DNA from: a virus
DNA length: 48,564 nucleotides
Virus record (IMG/VR): IMGVR_UViG_3300036770_006776
Location: 1 to 48,564 of that record
Direction: 5' to 3' (one strand)
Below, one piece after another: positions 25,353 to 34,408 of this stretch (its first letter is position 1; every line of letters begins with the position of its first letter). The notes beneath the pieces are model-generated. The model searched no databases and was not told where the DNA came from. It saw only the letters and a list, made by a program, of their open reading frames with translations. A program made the position numbers and the translations under genes.

Positions 25353-26630
25353 TTATGGTCTTGGAATTCCCAAATCTCTATAAAGTTGGTCATAATCATC
25401 ATCGTCATCACCTTCAGAACCTTCTTCTCCTTTGAAATCATCATACTCACTCTTTGACTGTTGAGCTTGTTTCATGATTTCTTTGAATTTTGCAGTTGCC
25501 TTTCTTACTTTCGATTCATCTTCCGAAATTGCATTACCAATGATATCTAAAAATTCTTTAGCTTCTGTCTTGTAAAGAATTGAATAAAACCAAGGTACCA
25601 ATCCTTTGTTTTCATCATCGAACATCTCGTCAGGTAACGCAAACCTTATTTTTTCTACAATTTCAGGCCCAATTCTAAGTTGCATCGGTTCGTTTGATAA
25701 AACGTCCGTCACACCTCTAACTTGTTGAGACATTTCAGGGTCTTCAGGTAATCCGTGTCTTGCGATAGATTCCTCTAACCCTTTGATTATTTCGTGACAC
25801 AAAATTGGGAATATTAAACCTTCCGCAACAATTTTTGTATCAGGTTCATCTTCACCTTCTCCACCCTCTTCTTCGTCTTCATCTTTATTTTCTAACTTAA
25901 CTTTTCCAGCAACACCTCTACCTGTTTGAGACATCATTTCAATCATTTGTTCCATAGAAAAATACATGAAATCATTGATTGACATAATTTTCAAATAAGC
26001 AGGGTATAATTGTGGGTCAATTTCATCCAACCTTTCTTTAATTTCAGGTTTTTGAAAAATATAATGTCCCTTTTTTGCCGCCCCTTGAACAAGAGCGTTA
26101 ATCATGTTTCTTTTATGAATTTCCAATTCCATTACTTCTTCATCGGTCAAATCTTCAACATCAAACGATGGGATTTCAGGGGATTCTTCATCTTCCTTTT
26201 TCTTTGGTTTAGTAGCCTGCATTCTGAAATCCGAAATATTAATAGGTGATCTATTCAATAATGCCTCAATCGTAAACCAATCAGCAGGAACTTGTGTTTC
26301 TTCTAAACATGCGTCGATTGCGAGTTGTTCTAATTCTTCTCTATGCCGGCCTTCGATTCTTGTTATTCCTGGAACTATACTCATCATTTCTTGAAAAAGC
26401 ATTCCTTGAACCTGTTGAGAACTAATATCTTGCACACCAGTCACTTGCTTCAACTTATCTGCAACTTTTCCGAATCTCGAACTTACCAATCTTTGAACAT
26501 CCGCTGCCCCCTTTTTCATTGCAGGATTAGTTGCATACAAACTTTCAGGACTTCCCAATTTTCTTTCTAATCTTGGGTCCATTCTTTCGGGTCTATCCCC
26601 GTAATTTATTTGTTCTTTAATCTTCGCCAT
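25353..26630 (-). CDS. Virion/packaging-associated protein upstream of terminase
   Basis: 425 residues. Charged and mainly helical, with an acidic low-complexity loop (about 245-265) and an acidic C-terminal tail. The N-terminus (YGDRPERMDPRLERKLGS) is Arg-rich. It sits immediately upstream of the terminase gene in the same unit, where neck, head-completion or small terminase genes can occur. It is too long for a typical small terminase and has no clear motif. Neck or head-completion function is a positional guess. Confidence 0.6.
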   Translation of the reverse strand: MAKIKEQINYGDRPERMDPRLERKLGSPESLYATNPAMKKGAADVQRLVSSRFGKVADKLKQVTGVQDISSQQVQGMLFQEMMSIVPGITRIEGRHREELEQLAIDACLEETQVPADWFTIEALLNRSPINISDFRMQATKPKKKEDEESPEIPSFDVEDLTDEEVMELEIHKRNMINALVQGAAKKGHYIFQKPEIKERLDEIDPQLYPAYLKIMSINDFMYFSMEQMIEMMSQTGRGVAGKVKLENKDEDEEEGGEGEDEPDTKIVAEGLIFPILCHEIIKGLEESIARHGLPEDPEMSQQVRGVTDVLSNEPMQLRIGPEIVEKIRFALPDEMFDDENKGLVPWFYSILYKTEAKEFLDIIGNAISEDESKVRKATAKFKEIMKQAQQSKSEYDDFKGEEGSEGDDDDDYDQLYRDLGIPRP

Positions 26631-26631
26631 T

Positions 26632-27519
26632 TTATTTATTCAATAAATTTAAGATAACATCAATCACTTCTTGTTTTGCGTCTTCGGGAGAAATTCTTCC
26701 CGCTTTTGGGTCAATTTGTTCTCCCGGTCTTGGATTTTTTCCTGGATGTGCAGGTCTTGTCCGAGGTTTGGTATCAGGTTTAGTAATTGGTTTAGTCGGT
26801 GCAGTTGTTGGTTCTGCGGCTTTAGGGTCTATTTGTTCTCCTGGTCTTGGATTTTTTCCTGGATGTGCAGGTCTTGTCCGAGGTTTGGTATCTGGTTTAG
26901 TTGTAGGTTTTACAGGCGCCGTCAGAGGCGAATTTGCTTCTGAAAGATATTTCAATAAGTCACCTTTGGTAATTCTCGGAGGTAAGTTTCTTTCCACGAT
27001 TTTTGTAATTTCTGATTCTATAAACAAAGATACAGGATTTTTTCCTTCTTCCAACTGTTTTTTTACAGATTTTACACATCTTTCAAACTTTCTTGTTTTC
27101 TTCGGTCCAAGTTGTGCGTGGCAAATTGCCCAAGGATTTTTTTCTTGTTCCTCACTCATTCCCATCATTTTTCTATTATCGTCCGAATCATCGTCCATTC
27201 CATCAGGAGCCATATCGTTTGCGTCGTGTGGAGCGTCTTGTCCTGTCAAACTTTGTAAAGCATCAGCCCCCAAAGCGTTTTTATCATCCACGTCATCAGT
27301 CTCGGTTTCTTTCATTTCACCGTCCTTTTCATAAACCTCAAAAGGTTTTTTCTGACTTTTTAGAGTATTGATAGTCCCCGCATCATCTTTAGACACCATT
27401 GTGACTTCATTAACAAGTTTGGAGTGTAAGATACTGATTTGAGATTCTGTTAGTTTACCAACAGTTTTCGCAGATAATCCTTTTTCAATTAATTCGAGGG
27501 CTTTTTTATTAATTTTCAT
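26632..27519 (-). CDS. Pro/Lys-repeat protein with helical leader
   Basis: 295 residues. A leader helix pair (residues 1-38, KLTESQISILHSKLVNE) is followed by acidic linker sequence, then a small module NPWAICHAQLGPKKTRKFER (about 128-147) seen in other phage proteins. After that come two tandem copies of a Pro/Lys/Arg-rich block of about 37 residues (core KPRTRPAHPGKNPRPGEQ). The repeats look like an extended linker. Its place beside the terminase group suggests a structural or head-internal role. The end overlaps its upstream neighbour by 11 nt. Confidence 0.6.
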   Translation of the reverse strand: MKINKKALELIEKGLSAKTVGKLTESQISILHSKLVNEVTMVSKDDAGTINTLKSQKKPFEVYEKDGEMKETETDDVDDKNALGADALQSLTGQDAPHDANDMAPDGMDDDSDDNRKMMGMSEEQEKNPWAICHAQLGPKKTRKFERCVKSVKKQLEEGKNPVSLFIESEITKIVERNLPPRITKGDLLKYLSEANSPLTAPVKPTTKPDTKPRTRPAHPGKNPRPGEQIDPKAAEPTTAPTKPITKPDTKPRTRPAHPGKNPRPGEQIDPKAGRISPEDAKQEVIDVILNLLNK

Positions 27520-27904
27520 AAACTACTTTTTTTTCGAATTCTAATATCAAATCTCTTTCGTAGAGTTTGTCTTTTATTTGTTGTTCGGTCATTCCAAATC
27601 TGAAAACCATTCTTTTATGATTTTCATGTTCTTCGATTTCCCAGGCTAATGCAACCACATCGTCGATTGCATCTTCCATACAAAAAAAATCGGAGTTCTG
27701 AATCAATTCCAATTTTACATCAGTATTTCTCAGAACTCCTACCTTTTTAATATGATGTAATTCTGGAGGCCCAGGATAACCATTAGATGGTCTACTTTCC
27801 CAAGAATCTCCCCAAACATCAAGACTATCAGAGAAAATGAATTCGTAAAGATTGTCTCCCTTATAATTGGGACCTAAACCATTTACGTATATCAAATAAC
27901 TCAT
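27509..27904 (-). CDS. Hypothetical head-cluster protein
   Basis: 131 residues with a Gly/Pro/aromatic-rich first half (YVNGLGPNYKGDNLYEFIF) and an acidic helical second half. No signal peptide, membrane segment or recognised family. It overlaps both neighbours (4 and 11 nt), so it is tightly coupled to the operon and clearly expressed. A head or neck component is plausible from position only. Confidence 0.62.
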   Translation of the reverse strand: MSYLIYVNGLGPNYKGDNLYEFIFSDSLDVWGDSWESRPSNGYPGPPELHHIKKVGVLRNTDVKLELIQNSDFFCMEDAIDDVVALAWEIEEHENHKRMVFRFGMTEQQIKDKLYERDLILEFEKKVVYEN

Positions 27905-29106
27905 ACTAATAATCCTTCAGGTGATATTTTTACTTGTTTTCCTTTATTTTCAAATACTAAGTTTTTCTTATTTGTTACTCCAACAATTTTTGCTGAAGAA
28001 TTTTCTTCTAAGAATTTTTTAGCAGATAATTCTTGTTCAATAGTTTCACTTAATTTTACAACTTCTTTCATTTGTTTTCTAACTTCAGAAGTTGATGTAC
28101 TTTTTTCCTTACTTTCAAGAATTTCTTTTTTCGTAATTTCAAAATATTTAGAAATTACTTTTTCAATTTTGGATTCTCCAAAAATACTATCGATGATGGC
28201 ACCATTTCCATATCCGCCTTCTTCCATTTCATATCCCTCAACAGGAACGTCCATATCAGCTTGAATGTCTTCAACTTCACTATCATCAGTCATATCTAAT
28301 CCATCCATGTCATCACCACCCAAATCTTCAGATTCTTCATCAAATTTAGACAGTATATCTTCTCTATCCTCTTCAGATAATGACTTAAGGTCTAATGAAG
28401 ATAATACCATGTTAATAACATACTTTATATCCTCAGAAGTCATTGGTTCACGACTATCTAAAGTTCTAATTTTTTGAGTCAGTTTTCCAGTTAACTTTTG
28501 AATTGTTTTGAAAGATACCTGTTCTTCTTCTCCAGGAGTTTCAACATCCATAGATATGTCAGTATCGACTTCTCCTTCAGGACCCATGTCTTCCATACCC
28601 ATATCGATATTCAACTCATCTTCTCCCGCTGGCATTTCATCACTTGGAGATGCTGGCAAAGATGGTGCAGGAACTGCTGGTGGTGTTGCAGGTACATCAG
28701 ATGCTGGCATTGGTTCTGCTGCTGGTTTAGGAGTTTTTAACGTGAATCTTTTTTGTTCTCCGTATAAAGAAACTTCCTCTTCGTTTTCATTGATTCTGTT
28801 CAACTCTCCAGCGACTAAATTTAATCTTTTGAATGCCTGAGAATATGAAGAATAGTATTTTCTATTTTTCATTGGCTCAATATAATCAGTCTCAGATTCT
28901 GAAATGGTTTTCTTGATGATATAACCCTGTCTTTCTTTAACTATCTCATATTGGTTACCATCCGCTAAAGAAATAGAGTATTCACTTCTCGCGGTCTCAT
29001 TAATATTAGATGGAATTACTTCGTTAAAACGAGCAATTTCCATAATTCTTTTTATTTTATCTTGTCCAGTTAATTTTTCACTGCCAAGTGGTTTCAAATC
29101 TCCCAT
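27901..29106 (-). CDS. Acidic Pro/Ala-linker virion-associated protein
   Basis: 401 residues. Residues about 1-125 are a folded domain (SISLADGNQYEIVKERQGY suggests a small beta module); 125-160 is a Pro/Ala-rich linker; 160-300 is very acidic with Asp/Glu/Met/Gly; the C-terminal 100 residues are Lys/Glu-rich helix. The overall plan resembles head-internal or scaffold-like proteins. It overlaps the next gene by 4 nt (ATGA). It also resembles the scaffold gene in acidic composition. Confidence 0.6.
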   Translation of the reverse strand: MGDLKPLGSEKLTGQDKIKRIMEIARFNEVIPSNINETARSEYSISLADGNQYEIVKERQGYIIKKTISESETDYIEPMKNRKYYSSYSQAFKRLNLVAGELNRINENEEEVSLYGEQKRFTLKTPKPAAEPMPASDVPATPPAVPAPSLPASPSDEMPAGEDELNIDMGMEDMGPEGEVDTDISMDVETPGEEEQVSFKTIQKLTGKLTQKIRTLDSREPMTSEDIKYVINMVLSSLDLKSLSEEDREDILSKFDEESEDLGGDDMDGLDMTDDSEVEDIQADMDVPVEGYEMEEGGYGNGAIIDSIFGESKIEKVISKYFEITKKEILESKEKSTSTSEVRKQMKEVVKLSETIEQELSAKKFLEENSSAKIVGVTNKKNLVFENKGKQVKISPEGLLV

Positions 29107-29135
29107 ATTACGATTTATTTATATTTTTTGTTTTT

Positions 29136-30383
29136 TTAATTATTTAATCCTTGAAATCCTCCTAAAGATATTGCATTTAATTGAACTATTGTTACATTCC
29201 CATTTTCATCTGTCATTTCTTGGTATGGAACAGTTGAACCAGCTGGAGCGGTTCCTCCACTAAATGACCCTAACATATCAATAGTATATTGGTATTGTTG
29301 ATTAACCTCAATAGTATAATCAGGTGTCACACTCGGAGTAGGTGTTGCGGTTGGAGTTGATGCCGGAGTCCCCGTTGGTGTCGGAGTTGACCCTGCAGTG
29401 CCTGTTGGTGATGCGGTAATACTCGGTGTTGGTGAATTAGTTGCAGTATTTGTTGGAGTTGACGTTTGAGTTGTAGTCACACTTGGTGTTGGAGTGGTGG
29501 TTGAAGTTGTTGTATTAGTAGGTGTTTGAGTTTGTGTCGCAGTATTAGTAGGTGTTTGAGTTGTGGTTGGTGTTGGTGTTACTTCCGCAGTTCCTGTTTG
29601 AGTTGGTGTCGGTGTTTGTGTAGATGTTGTAGTCGGAGTTGGAGTATTAGAGGCGGTAGGCGTTGGAGTAATGTCTCCAAGACACTCAACACAAGTATTC
29701 CATGGTCCGTTGAAAATAGTAACAGTTGCTGCTAATGGAGTTTCAATTCCGTTAACAACAGTATAACATTGATGACTACCATCCGGTAATGATAAGTCAT
29801 ATATTTTATCATTTATTAAACTACCTATAAACTTGGCATAAAACGCATCTCCTCCTGAACATGGTGTTATAATATAATATGTAAACGGTAGTGGAGATTT
29901 CGTTGGTGTAACCGTATTAGTCGGTGTAACTGTAGGTGTGGATGTGTTTGTTGCCGTTACAGTCGCAGTTGGGGTATTAGTTGCGGTATTCGTCGGAGTT
30001 GCAGTATTTGTTGGTGTCACAGTTGGAGTTGCGGTATTCGTTGCGGTTTGAGTATTTGTTGGTGTATGAGTATTAGTCGGAGTCGCGGTATTTGTTGGAG
30101 TTATAGTATTTGTTGGAGTTTGTGTTGGTGTTGCGGTATTAGATGCGGTAGGAGTTGGAGTAACATCTCCAAGACACTCAATACAATTATCCCATGGCCC
30201 ATTAAATATTGTTGCAGTCGCGGCTAAAGGAGTGTCAAAACCAGGTCCAATAGAATAACATCCGTTAGAACCTCCTCCGATGATAAGGTCGTAGATTTTA
30301 CCTACAATGAGATTTTCTTCCGACTTTATGTATAAAGTATTAGAAGAATTACAAGAAGACGCAATATAATAATTAAAAGCCAT
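29136..30383 (-). CDS. Thr/Pro-rich mucin-like virion surface protein
   Basis: 415 residues. A module of about 70 residues with four conserved Cys (CYS..., NCIECLGD) occurs twice, near residues 4-75 and 166-235, each followed by a long Thr/Pro/Asn tract of repeated PT units. A hydrophilic C-terminal domain of about 65 residues ends the protein. There is no signal peptide, so it is probably a virion part (fibre, whisker or decoration). Thr/Pro tracts of this kind can be O-glycosylated in other systems; the glycosyltransferases at 3.6-5.4 kb make that worth testing. A TATTTAT box lies upstream. Confidence 0.68.
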   Translation of the reverse strand: MAFNYYIASSCNSSNTLYIKSEENLIVGKIYDLIIGGGSNGCYSIGPGFDTPLAATATIFNGPWDNCIECLGDVTPTPTASNTATPTQTPTNTITPTNTATPTNTHTPTNTQTATNTATPTVTPTNTATPTNTATNTPTATVTATNTSTPTVTPTNTVTPTKSPLPFTYYIITPCSGGDAFYAKFIGSLINDKIYDLSLPDGSHQCYTVVNGIETPLAATVTIFNGPWNTCVECLGDITPTPTASNTPTPTTTSTQTPTPTQTGTAEVTPTPTTTQTPTNTATQTQTPTNTTTSTTTPTPSVTTTQTSTPTNTATNSPTPSITASPTGTAGSTPTPTGTPASTPTATPTPSVTPDYTIEVNQQYQYTIDMLGSFSGGTAPAGSTVPYQEMTDENGNVTIVQLNAISLGGFQGLNN

Positions 30384-30397
30384 TTAATTTTTTCTTT

Positions 30398-30404
30398 ATA
30401 AATA
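30398..30404 (-). promoter_or_regulatory. TATTTAT late-promoter-like box
   Basis: Minus-strand ATATATTTATAAAG, 14 nt before the ATG at 30383. Confidence 0.52.
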
Positions 30405-30436
30405 TATGGTTATTCACATTTATTAAGGTGTAAGTA

Positions 30437-31180
30437 TCAGTCTTCCAATTTTCTCTCAATAGAAAGTTCTTTATCGAGAGCTTTATTTGACATATCAAAC
30501 AATCTTTCAATGTGACCTGATCTTCTTAAAAACTTAAAAACCAAGTTTTCATATGAAAGTTCACCCTCTTTTTCCAACCCTGATTTTCTATAATTTTTCA
30601 ATTTTTCTTTAATCGAATCTATCAACTTAATATCATCTTCCGAACTTTCAGATTCAATTACTTTATCAATTTTTTCAGTCCAATTTTTGATTTTCTTTTC
30701 CAAAACTGATTTATCAATTTCATTTTCTAACTGTTTAGGTTTTGTTACCCACTCATCATTCATCACTGAATAAACACCTGTTGCGAAATGTGGCTCTTCA
30801 TTATCTTGTGCATATAATTCAACATCATATCCAAATATTTTAATGTCGTGTTTGTCGTTGAATACTTGTTTCTTTAGATTATATAATTCTTTATACAATG
30901 TTGCTTCGTCTTCGAATTGTTGTAAATCTACTAAAATGTGCAAATCAAAATCAGAATATTCTGACCAATTAAAATTTGCCAACGAACCAGTCAAAACGAT
31001 ATCTTCAACAAAAACCTCTTCACCAAGATAATCGATGAATTTTTCAGCAATCTTCAATAAAGCGTTTTTCACCTTAGGAACCATTGTTGCTTTCTGTGGG
31101 TTCTCAGGATTCTCCCAAATTTTTGGATTGAGAGTTTCTTGTACTGAAAAACTATTAAGGATTTTTTGAAAATTATTCAT
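30437..31180 (-). CDS. Nucleotidyltransferase-fold protein
   Basis: 247 residues. The polymerase-beta-type NTase motif is present: G-S at 65-66 (LTGSLANF) followed by a DxD pair at D77/D79 (SDFDLHI), with a strand before. The C-terminal half is helical and charged. The first 15 residues (NNFQKILNSFSVQE) look like a short leader. Such proteins transfer nucleotides to RNA, protein or antibiotics; the substrate is unknown. A TATTTAT box lies just ahead. It might be a phage enzyme modifying host tRNA or proteins. Confidence 0.68.
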   Translation of the reverse strand: MNNFQKILNSFSVQETLNPKIWENPENPQKATMVPKVKNALLKIAEKFIDYLGEEVFVEDIVLTGSLANFNWSEYSDFDLHILVDLQQFEDEATLYKELYNLKKQVFNDKHDIKIFGYDVELYAQDNEEPHFATGVYSVMNDEWVTKPKQLENEIDKSVLEKKIKNWTEKIDKVIESESSEDDIKLIDSIKEKLKNYRKSGLEKEGELSYENLVFKFLRRSGHIERLFDMSNKALDKELSIERKLED

Positions 31181-31184
31181 CTAG

Positions 31185-31191
31185 ATAAATA
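31185..31191 (-). promoter_or_regulatory. TATTTAT late-promoter-like box
   Basis: Minus-strand TAGTATTTATCTAG, 4 nt before the ATG at 31180. Confidence 0.45.
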
Positions 31192-31434
31192 CTATAATTT
31201 CTTATACTTGAATGTCTTTGATATGTCCGTAGTAAAAAATTTTCCTTGCGACTCCGACATTCTGAATTTTGTATACACTTGGTGAGGGACATCATCATAC
31301 TCATATTTGAACCCGTTATTAAATTCTACTACAAGTTTTTTCGTTTCCGTGTCGTATTCTGTTTTTTTAATGTTGGAAGATTTTATTTCATTAATAATCT
31401 TCGTCCCCTGAATCTCTTCTTTCAGTATTGCCAT
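31192..31434 (-). CDS. KTSC-domain protein
   Basis: 80 residues. It fits the KTSC domain: SSNIKKTEYDTETKKLVVEF (about 19-38) then a Tyr-rich strand and VPHQVYTKF, ending near SQGKFF. KTSC proteins are small and common in phages and bacteria, and are proposed to bind RNA or protein. It overlaps the upstream gene by 44 nt, so the two are co-translated. Confidence 0.8.
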   Translation of the reverse strand: MAILKEEIQGTKIINEIKSSNIKKTEYDTETKKLVVEFNNGFKYEYDDVPHQVYTKFRMSESQGKFFTTDISKTFKYKKL

Positions 31435-31723
31435 CTTTAAGTGGGGTTAATTCGTTTATTTTTAATAGTTGCGGCATAATAAAATCCGCGATTTCGTCTC
31501 TAGTCGCATCAAAACCATAATTCTGAATAAATCTAACCACTTCGTTAAATTCATTATTAAACTTTTCTTGTAGACTCATCATCTTAAAAGTGTATGTTGG
31601 GGGATTGTCTAGTTCTGATTCACTAAATCCCATCTCCTGTAAATGTTGTCTCAATCTTAAATAAATGTCCAAGAGATCTCTTAAATGAGAAGAATGAGTT
31701 AGATATTTTTCAAAAGGTTTCAT
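31391..31723 (-). CDS. Hypothetical helical protein
   Basis: 110 residues from the ATG at 31723; the frame stays open upstream but reads as low-quality hydrophobic sequence, so the first in-frame MKP start is preferred. Mostly helical and charged, with an acidic, Arg-rich C-terminus. It overlaps the KTSC gene by 44 nt. A TATTTAT box lies immediately upstream, giving almost no leader. No family recognised. Confidence 0.6.
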   Translation of the reverse strand: MKPFEKYLTHSSHLRDLLDIYLRLRQHLQEMGFSESELDNPPTYTFKMMSLQEKFNNEFNEVVRFIQNYGFDATRDEIADFIMPQLLKINELTPLKDGNTERRDSGDEDY

Positions 31724-31727
31724 AAAT

Positions 31728-31734
31728 ATAAATA
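31728..31734 (-). promoter_or_regulatory. TATTTAT late-promoter-like box (tandem)
   Basis: Minus strand reads ATATTTATATTTATG, two overlapping copies with the second running into the ATG at 31723. Confidence 0.42.
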
Positions 31735-31765
31735 TTATAAAAATTTTTTGTATATAAAGTACCGC

Positions 31766-31801
31766 AAAAATAAAAAACCCCCACATTTGTGTGAGGGTTT
31801 A
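31766..31801 (-). terminator. Terminator after the UVR-domain gene
   Basis: Minus-strand hairpin AAACCCTCACA-CAA-TGTGGGGGTTT (one mismatch) followed by a T-run, just past the stop at 31805. Confidence 0.82.
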
Positions 31802-31804
31802 TGA

Positions 31805-32176
31805 TTACTTCAACTTCTTGAGTTGGTCTCGGATTTCAATCGATTTTTCAAAATTTTGTTCTTCGATTGATTTTTTAAGTTCCTCTTCAAGTTTGTCGAT
31901 TTCCTTTTGGTTAGATTCCAATTTCTTGATTTGGTCTCTTAGTTCAACCGCCCTTTCAAAATCTTCATTTTCGATTGCAATTTCAAGTTGTTGTTTCAAA
32001 TTTTTTGAAGTTGGGTTTGTTTTAGTGTTGTCGTAGTAATACGTAGTTATTTTCATTGTCCCATCTTCTGAAACTTTAGTTTGAGTTTTCCACTCACCGT
32101 TATTTGGGGTTAATTGTGTGAACATTTCATCGAATGCTCTAAAGATGTCATTATAAGATCTTCTGTTACCAAACAT
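31805..32176 (-). CDS. Two-UVR-motif protein, possible ClpC adaptor
   Basis: 123 residues. The C-terminal half has two UvrB/UvrC (UVR) motifs in tandem (NEDFERAVELRDQIKKLE and EQNFEKSIEIRDQLKKL). The N-terminal 55 residues are beta-rich. In firmicutes the UVR protein McsA works with ClpC, and this gene is divergent from a ClpC-like gene that carries its own UVR segment. The likely role is to bind or feed the unfoldase. It shares the 177-bp divergent region with two palindromic operator-like sites. Confidence 0.75.
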   Translation of the reverse strand: MFGNRRSYNDIFRAFDEMFTQLTPNNGEWKTQTKVSEDGTMKITTYYYDNTKTNPTSKNLKQQLEIAIENEDFERAVELRDQIKKLESNQKEIDKLEEELKKSIEEQNFEKSIEIRDQLKKLK

Positions 32177-32245
32177 AATTTTAATTTTTTGTTTTAAGTT
32201 TATTTGTTATCTTTGTATTCAAGATTGGTGCCGACCATAATAATA

Positions 32246-32298
32246 TGACAATCTGTCAGAAAAACAAAGTTTTTTTACTTTTTTTATGACAACTTGTC
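32246..32298. promoter_or_regulatory. Paired TGACAAnnTGTC operator-like sites
   Basis: Two palindromic sites, 32246-32258 (TGACA-ATC-TGTCA) and 32287-32298 (TGACAACTTGTC), 41 nt apart (about four helical turns). They lie between the divergent UVR and ClpC-like genes. Their spacing suggests a dimer pair or looping repressor. A possible TATCTTTG box lies at 32208-32215. Confidence 0.5.
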
Positions 32299-32353
32299 TT
32301 TTTATTTGGAAAAGAATAAATTTTGATATTACTTTGTAAAAACTAAAAAACGT

Positions 32354-34366
32354 ATGAACGACTTAATGGACGACGAAGACAAAATGATGAGTAAAAAACA
32401 GAAGTCAGGAGATACCTCGACACCTGTGCTAGACAATTTCAGTAGAGACTTGAATAAACTTGCAGAGGCGGGTAAATTGGACCCTGTCATCGGAAGAGAC
32501 CGAGAGATTCTACGAATCGCTCAAATTCTTTCCCGAAGAAAGAAAAATAACCCAATTATTCTTGGTGAACCTGGTTGTGGTAAGACCGCAATCGTTGAAG
32601 GTTTGGCAATGAAAATTGTTAATGGTGATTGTCCTCGTAATCTCTTGGATAAGAGATTGGTTAACCTTGACCTAACTTCAGTTGTTGCCGGTACAAAGTA
32701 TCGTGGACAATTTGAAGAAAGAATGAAGGTTATCATTGAAGAACTTCAAGCTAATCCTAACATCATCGTATTCATTGATGAGATTCATACGTTGGTTGGT
32801 TCAGGTAATTCCTCAGGTTCGATGGATGGTTCCAACATTTTCAAACCAGCATTGGCACGTGGTGAACTACAAGTAATCGGTGCAACCACTTTGGATGAAT
32901 TCAGAAAGAACATCGAAAAAGATGGGGCATTGGAACGTAGATTCCAAAAAGTCATTGTTGACCCATCTACAGTGACTGAGACAATCCAAATTTTGAAAAA
33001 TGTTCGGGACAAATACGAAACATATCACAAAGTGACTTATTCCGATGAAGTCATTGAAACTTGTGTTAAGTTGGCGGATAGATATATCACCGACCGTGAA
33101 TTCCCTGACAAAGCATTCGACATCTTGGATGAAGTTGGAGCTAGAATGCAAACCGAACTTAAGGTTCCCGAAGCAATCGAAGAGTTGAAGCGTAAGGCTG
33201 CAGAGCTGAAACAACAGAAGTTGGATGTAGTTAAAAAACAGAATTACGAACAAGCGGCACAACTCAGAGACAAGGAAAAAAAGTTGTTGGACAAATTGGA
33301 ACAAGAAAAACAAAAGTTCGAGGAACAAATGTCCAAAGACAAACAAAAGGTCGGAATGGATGATGTTTATGATGTTGTTTCAAACATGACTAAAATCCCT
33401 GTTAACAAAATGTCTACAGATGATACCAAAGCGTTGTTGAACTTAGATAAACACATTGTTGGAACTGTCATTGGTCAGGATGCTGCGGTCATCAAGGTTG
33501 CAAAATCTATCAAGAGAAACCGACTTGGTATCAAAGATCCAAATCGTCCGATTGGTTCATTCGTTTTCTTGGGTTCAACTGGTGTTGGTAAAACTCACCT
33601 TGCAAAACAACTTGCAAAAGAAATGTTTGGAAGTGAGGACGCACTAATCCGTGTGGATATGTCTGAGTACCAAGAGAAACACACCGTATCCAAATTAGTT
33701 GGAGCTCCTCCAGGCTATGTTGGATATGAAGAAGGTGGGTTGTTGACTGAGAAAGTTAAGAACAAACCTTACTCTGTTATCTTGTTCGATGAGGTTGAGA
33801 AAGCTCACAAGGACGTATTCACGGTGTTACTACAAATCTTGGACGATGGTCACGTTACAGATAGTTTGGGTAGAAAGATTAATTTCAAAAACACTTTGAT
33901 TATCTTAACATCAAATCTTGGAGTTAAAAAACTACAGGACTTCGGGACTGGTATTGGATTCTCAAATAATACCTATAGTAACGAAGAAGCGAAGAAAGAT
34001 ATCTTGATGAAAGAAATGAAAAATTTCTTTTCTCCTGAGTTTATTAATCGTATCGATGACACCATCGTTTTCAATTCTCTATCTCAAGAGGATATCAAGA
34101 AAATCACTGACATCGAACTTAAGAAGTTGATGAATCGTCTTGACGAAATGAAGTATAAGATTACTTATGATGAATCACTTTTGAATTACCTATCAAAAAT
34201 CGGATATGATGAGGTATACGGTGCAAGACCACTCAAGAGAGCGATTCAGGATAAAGTTGAAGACTTATTATCTGAAGAAGTTCTGACCGACAAAATTATC
34301 GTAGGAAAAACCTACGTGATTAAAGTCGAAGATGAAGTAGTCAAAGTAGTCAAGAAAGGTCGGTAA
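32354..34366 (+). CDS. ClpC/ClpA-type AAA+ unfoldase lacking the N-domain
   Basis: 670 residues with two AAA+ modules. D1 has Walker [10 protein letters not shown] (71-79) and Walker [11 protein letters not shown] (about 138-147). Residues about 280-320 hold a UVR-like coiled segment. D2 has Walker A GSTGVGKT (407-414). The loop GIGF (533-536) matches the ClpP-docking IGF/VGF loop, so docking to host ClpP is possible. The usual N-terminal Clp_N repeats are absent; the protein starts about 50 residues before the D1 Walker A. It unfolds proteins, probably with ClpP and the divergent UVR protein. A terminator follows. Confidence 0.92.
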   Translation: MNDLMDDEDKMMSKKQKSGDTSTPVLDNFSRDLNKLAEAGKLDPVIGRDREILRIAQILSRRKKNNPIILGEPGCGKTAIVEGLAMKIVNGDCPRNLLDKRLVNLDLTSVVAGTKYRGQFEERMKVIIEELQANPNIIVFIDEIHTLVGSGNSSGSMDGSNIFKPALARGELQVIGATTLDEFRKNIEKDGALERRFQKVIVDPSTVTETIQILKNVRDKYETYHKVTYSDEVIETCVKLADRYITDREFPDKAFDILDEVGARMQTELKVPEAIEELKRKAAELKQQKLDVVKKQNYEQAAQLRDKEKKLLDKLEQEKQKFEEQMSKDKQKVGMDDVYDVVSNMTKIPVNKMSTDDTKALLNLDKHIVGTVIGQDAAVIKVAKSIKRNRLGIKDPNRPIGSFVFLGSTGVGKTHLAKQLAKEMFGSEDALIRVDMSEYQEKHTVSKLVGAPPGYVGYEEGGLLTEKVKNKPYSVILFDEVEKAHKDVFTVLLQILDDGHVTDSLGRKINFKNTLIILTSNLGVKKLQDFGTGIGFSNNTYSNEEAKKDILMKEMKNFFSPEFINRIDDTIVFNSLSQEDIKKITDIELKKLMNRLDEMKYKITYDESLLNYLSKIGYDEVYGARPLKRAIQDKVEDLLSEEVLTDKIIVGKTYVIKVEDEVVKVVKKGR

Positions 34367-34370
34367 ATTA

Positions 34371-34396
34371 AAAAGGGGAGAAATCCCCTTTTTTTT
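34371..34396 (+). terminator. Terminator after the ClpC-like gene
   Basis: Stem AAAAGGGGA / TCCCCTTTT with loop GAAA, 4 nt after the stop and followed by eight T. Confidence 0.92.
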
Positions 34397-34397
34397 A

Positions 34398-34404
34398 TAT
34401 TTAT
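34398..34404 (+). promoter_or_regulatory. TATTTAT late-promoter-like box
   Basis: TATATTTATAATC, in the T-tract of the preceding terminator and 4 nt before the ATG at 34409. Confidence 0.5.
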
Positions 34405-34408
34405 AATC

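Noticed and set aside
29526-29735. Cys/Arg/Ser-rich plus-strand ORF opposite the Thr/Pro gene
   Set aside because: It is the reverse of the repeated Thr/Pro codons and has no independent support.
29320-30170. Direct repeats that could suggest a CRISPR or satellite array
   Set aside because: The repeats are in-frame Thr/Pro codon repeats within one long gene, with no spacer structure.
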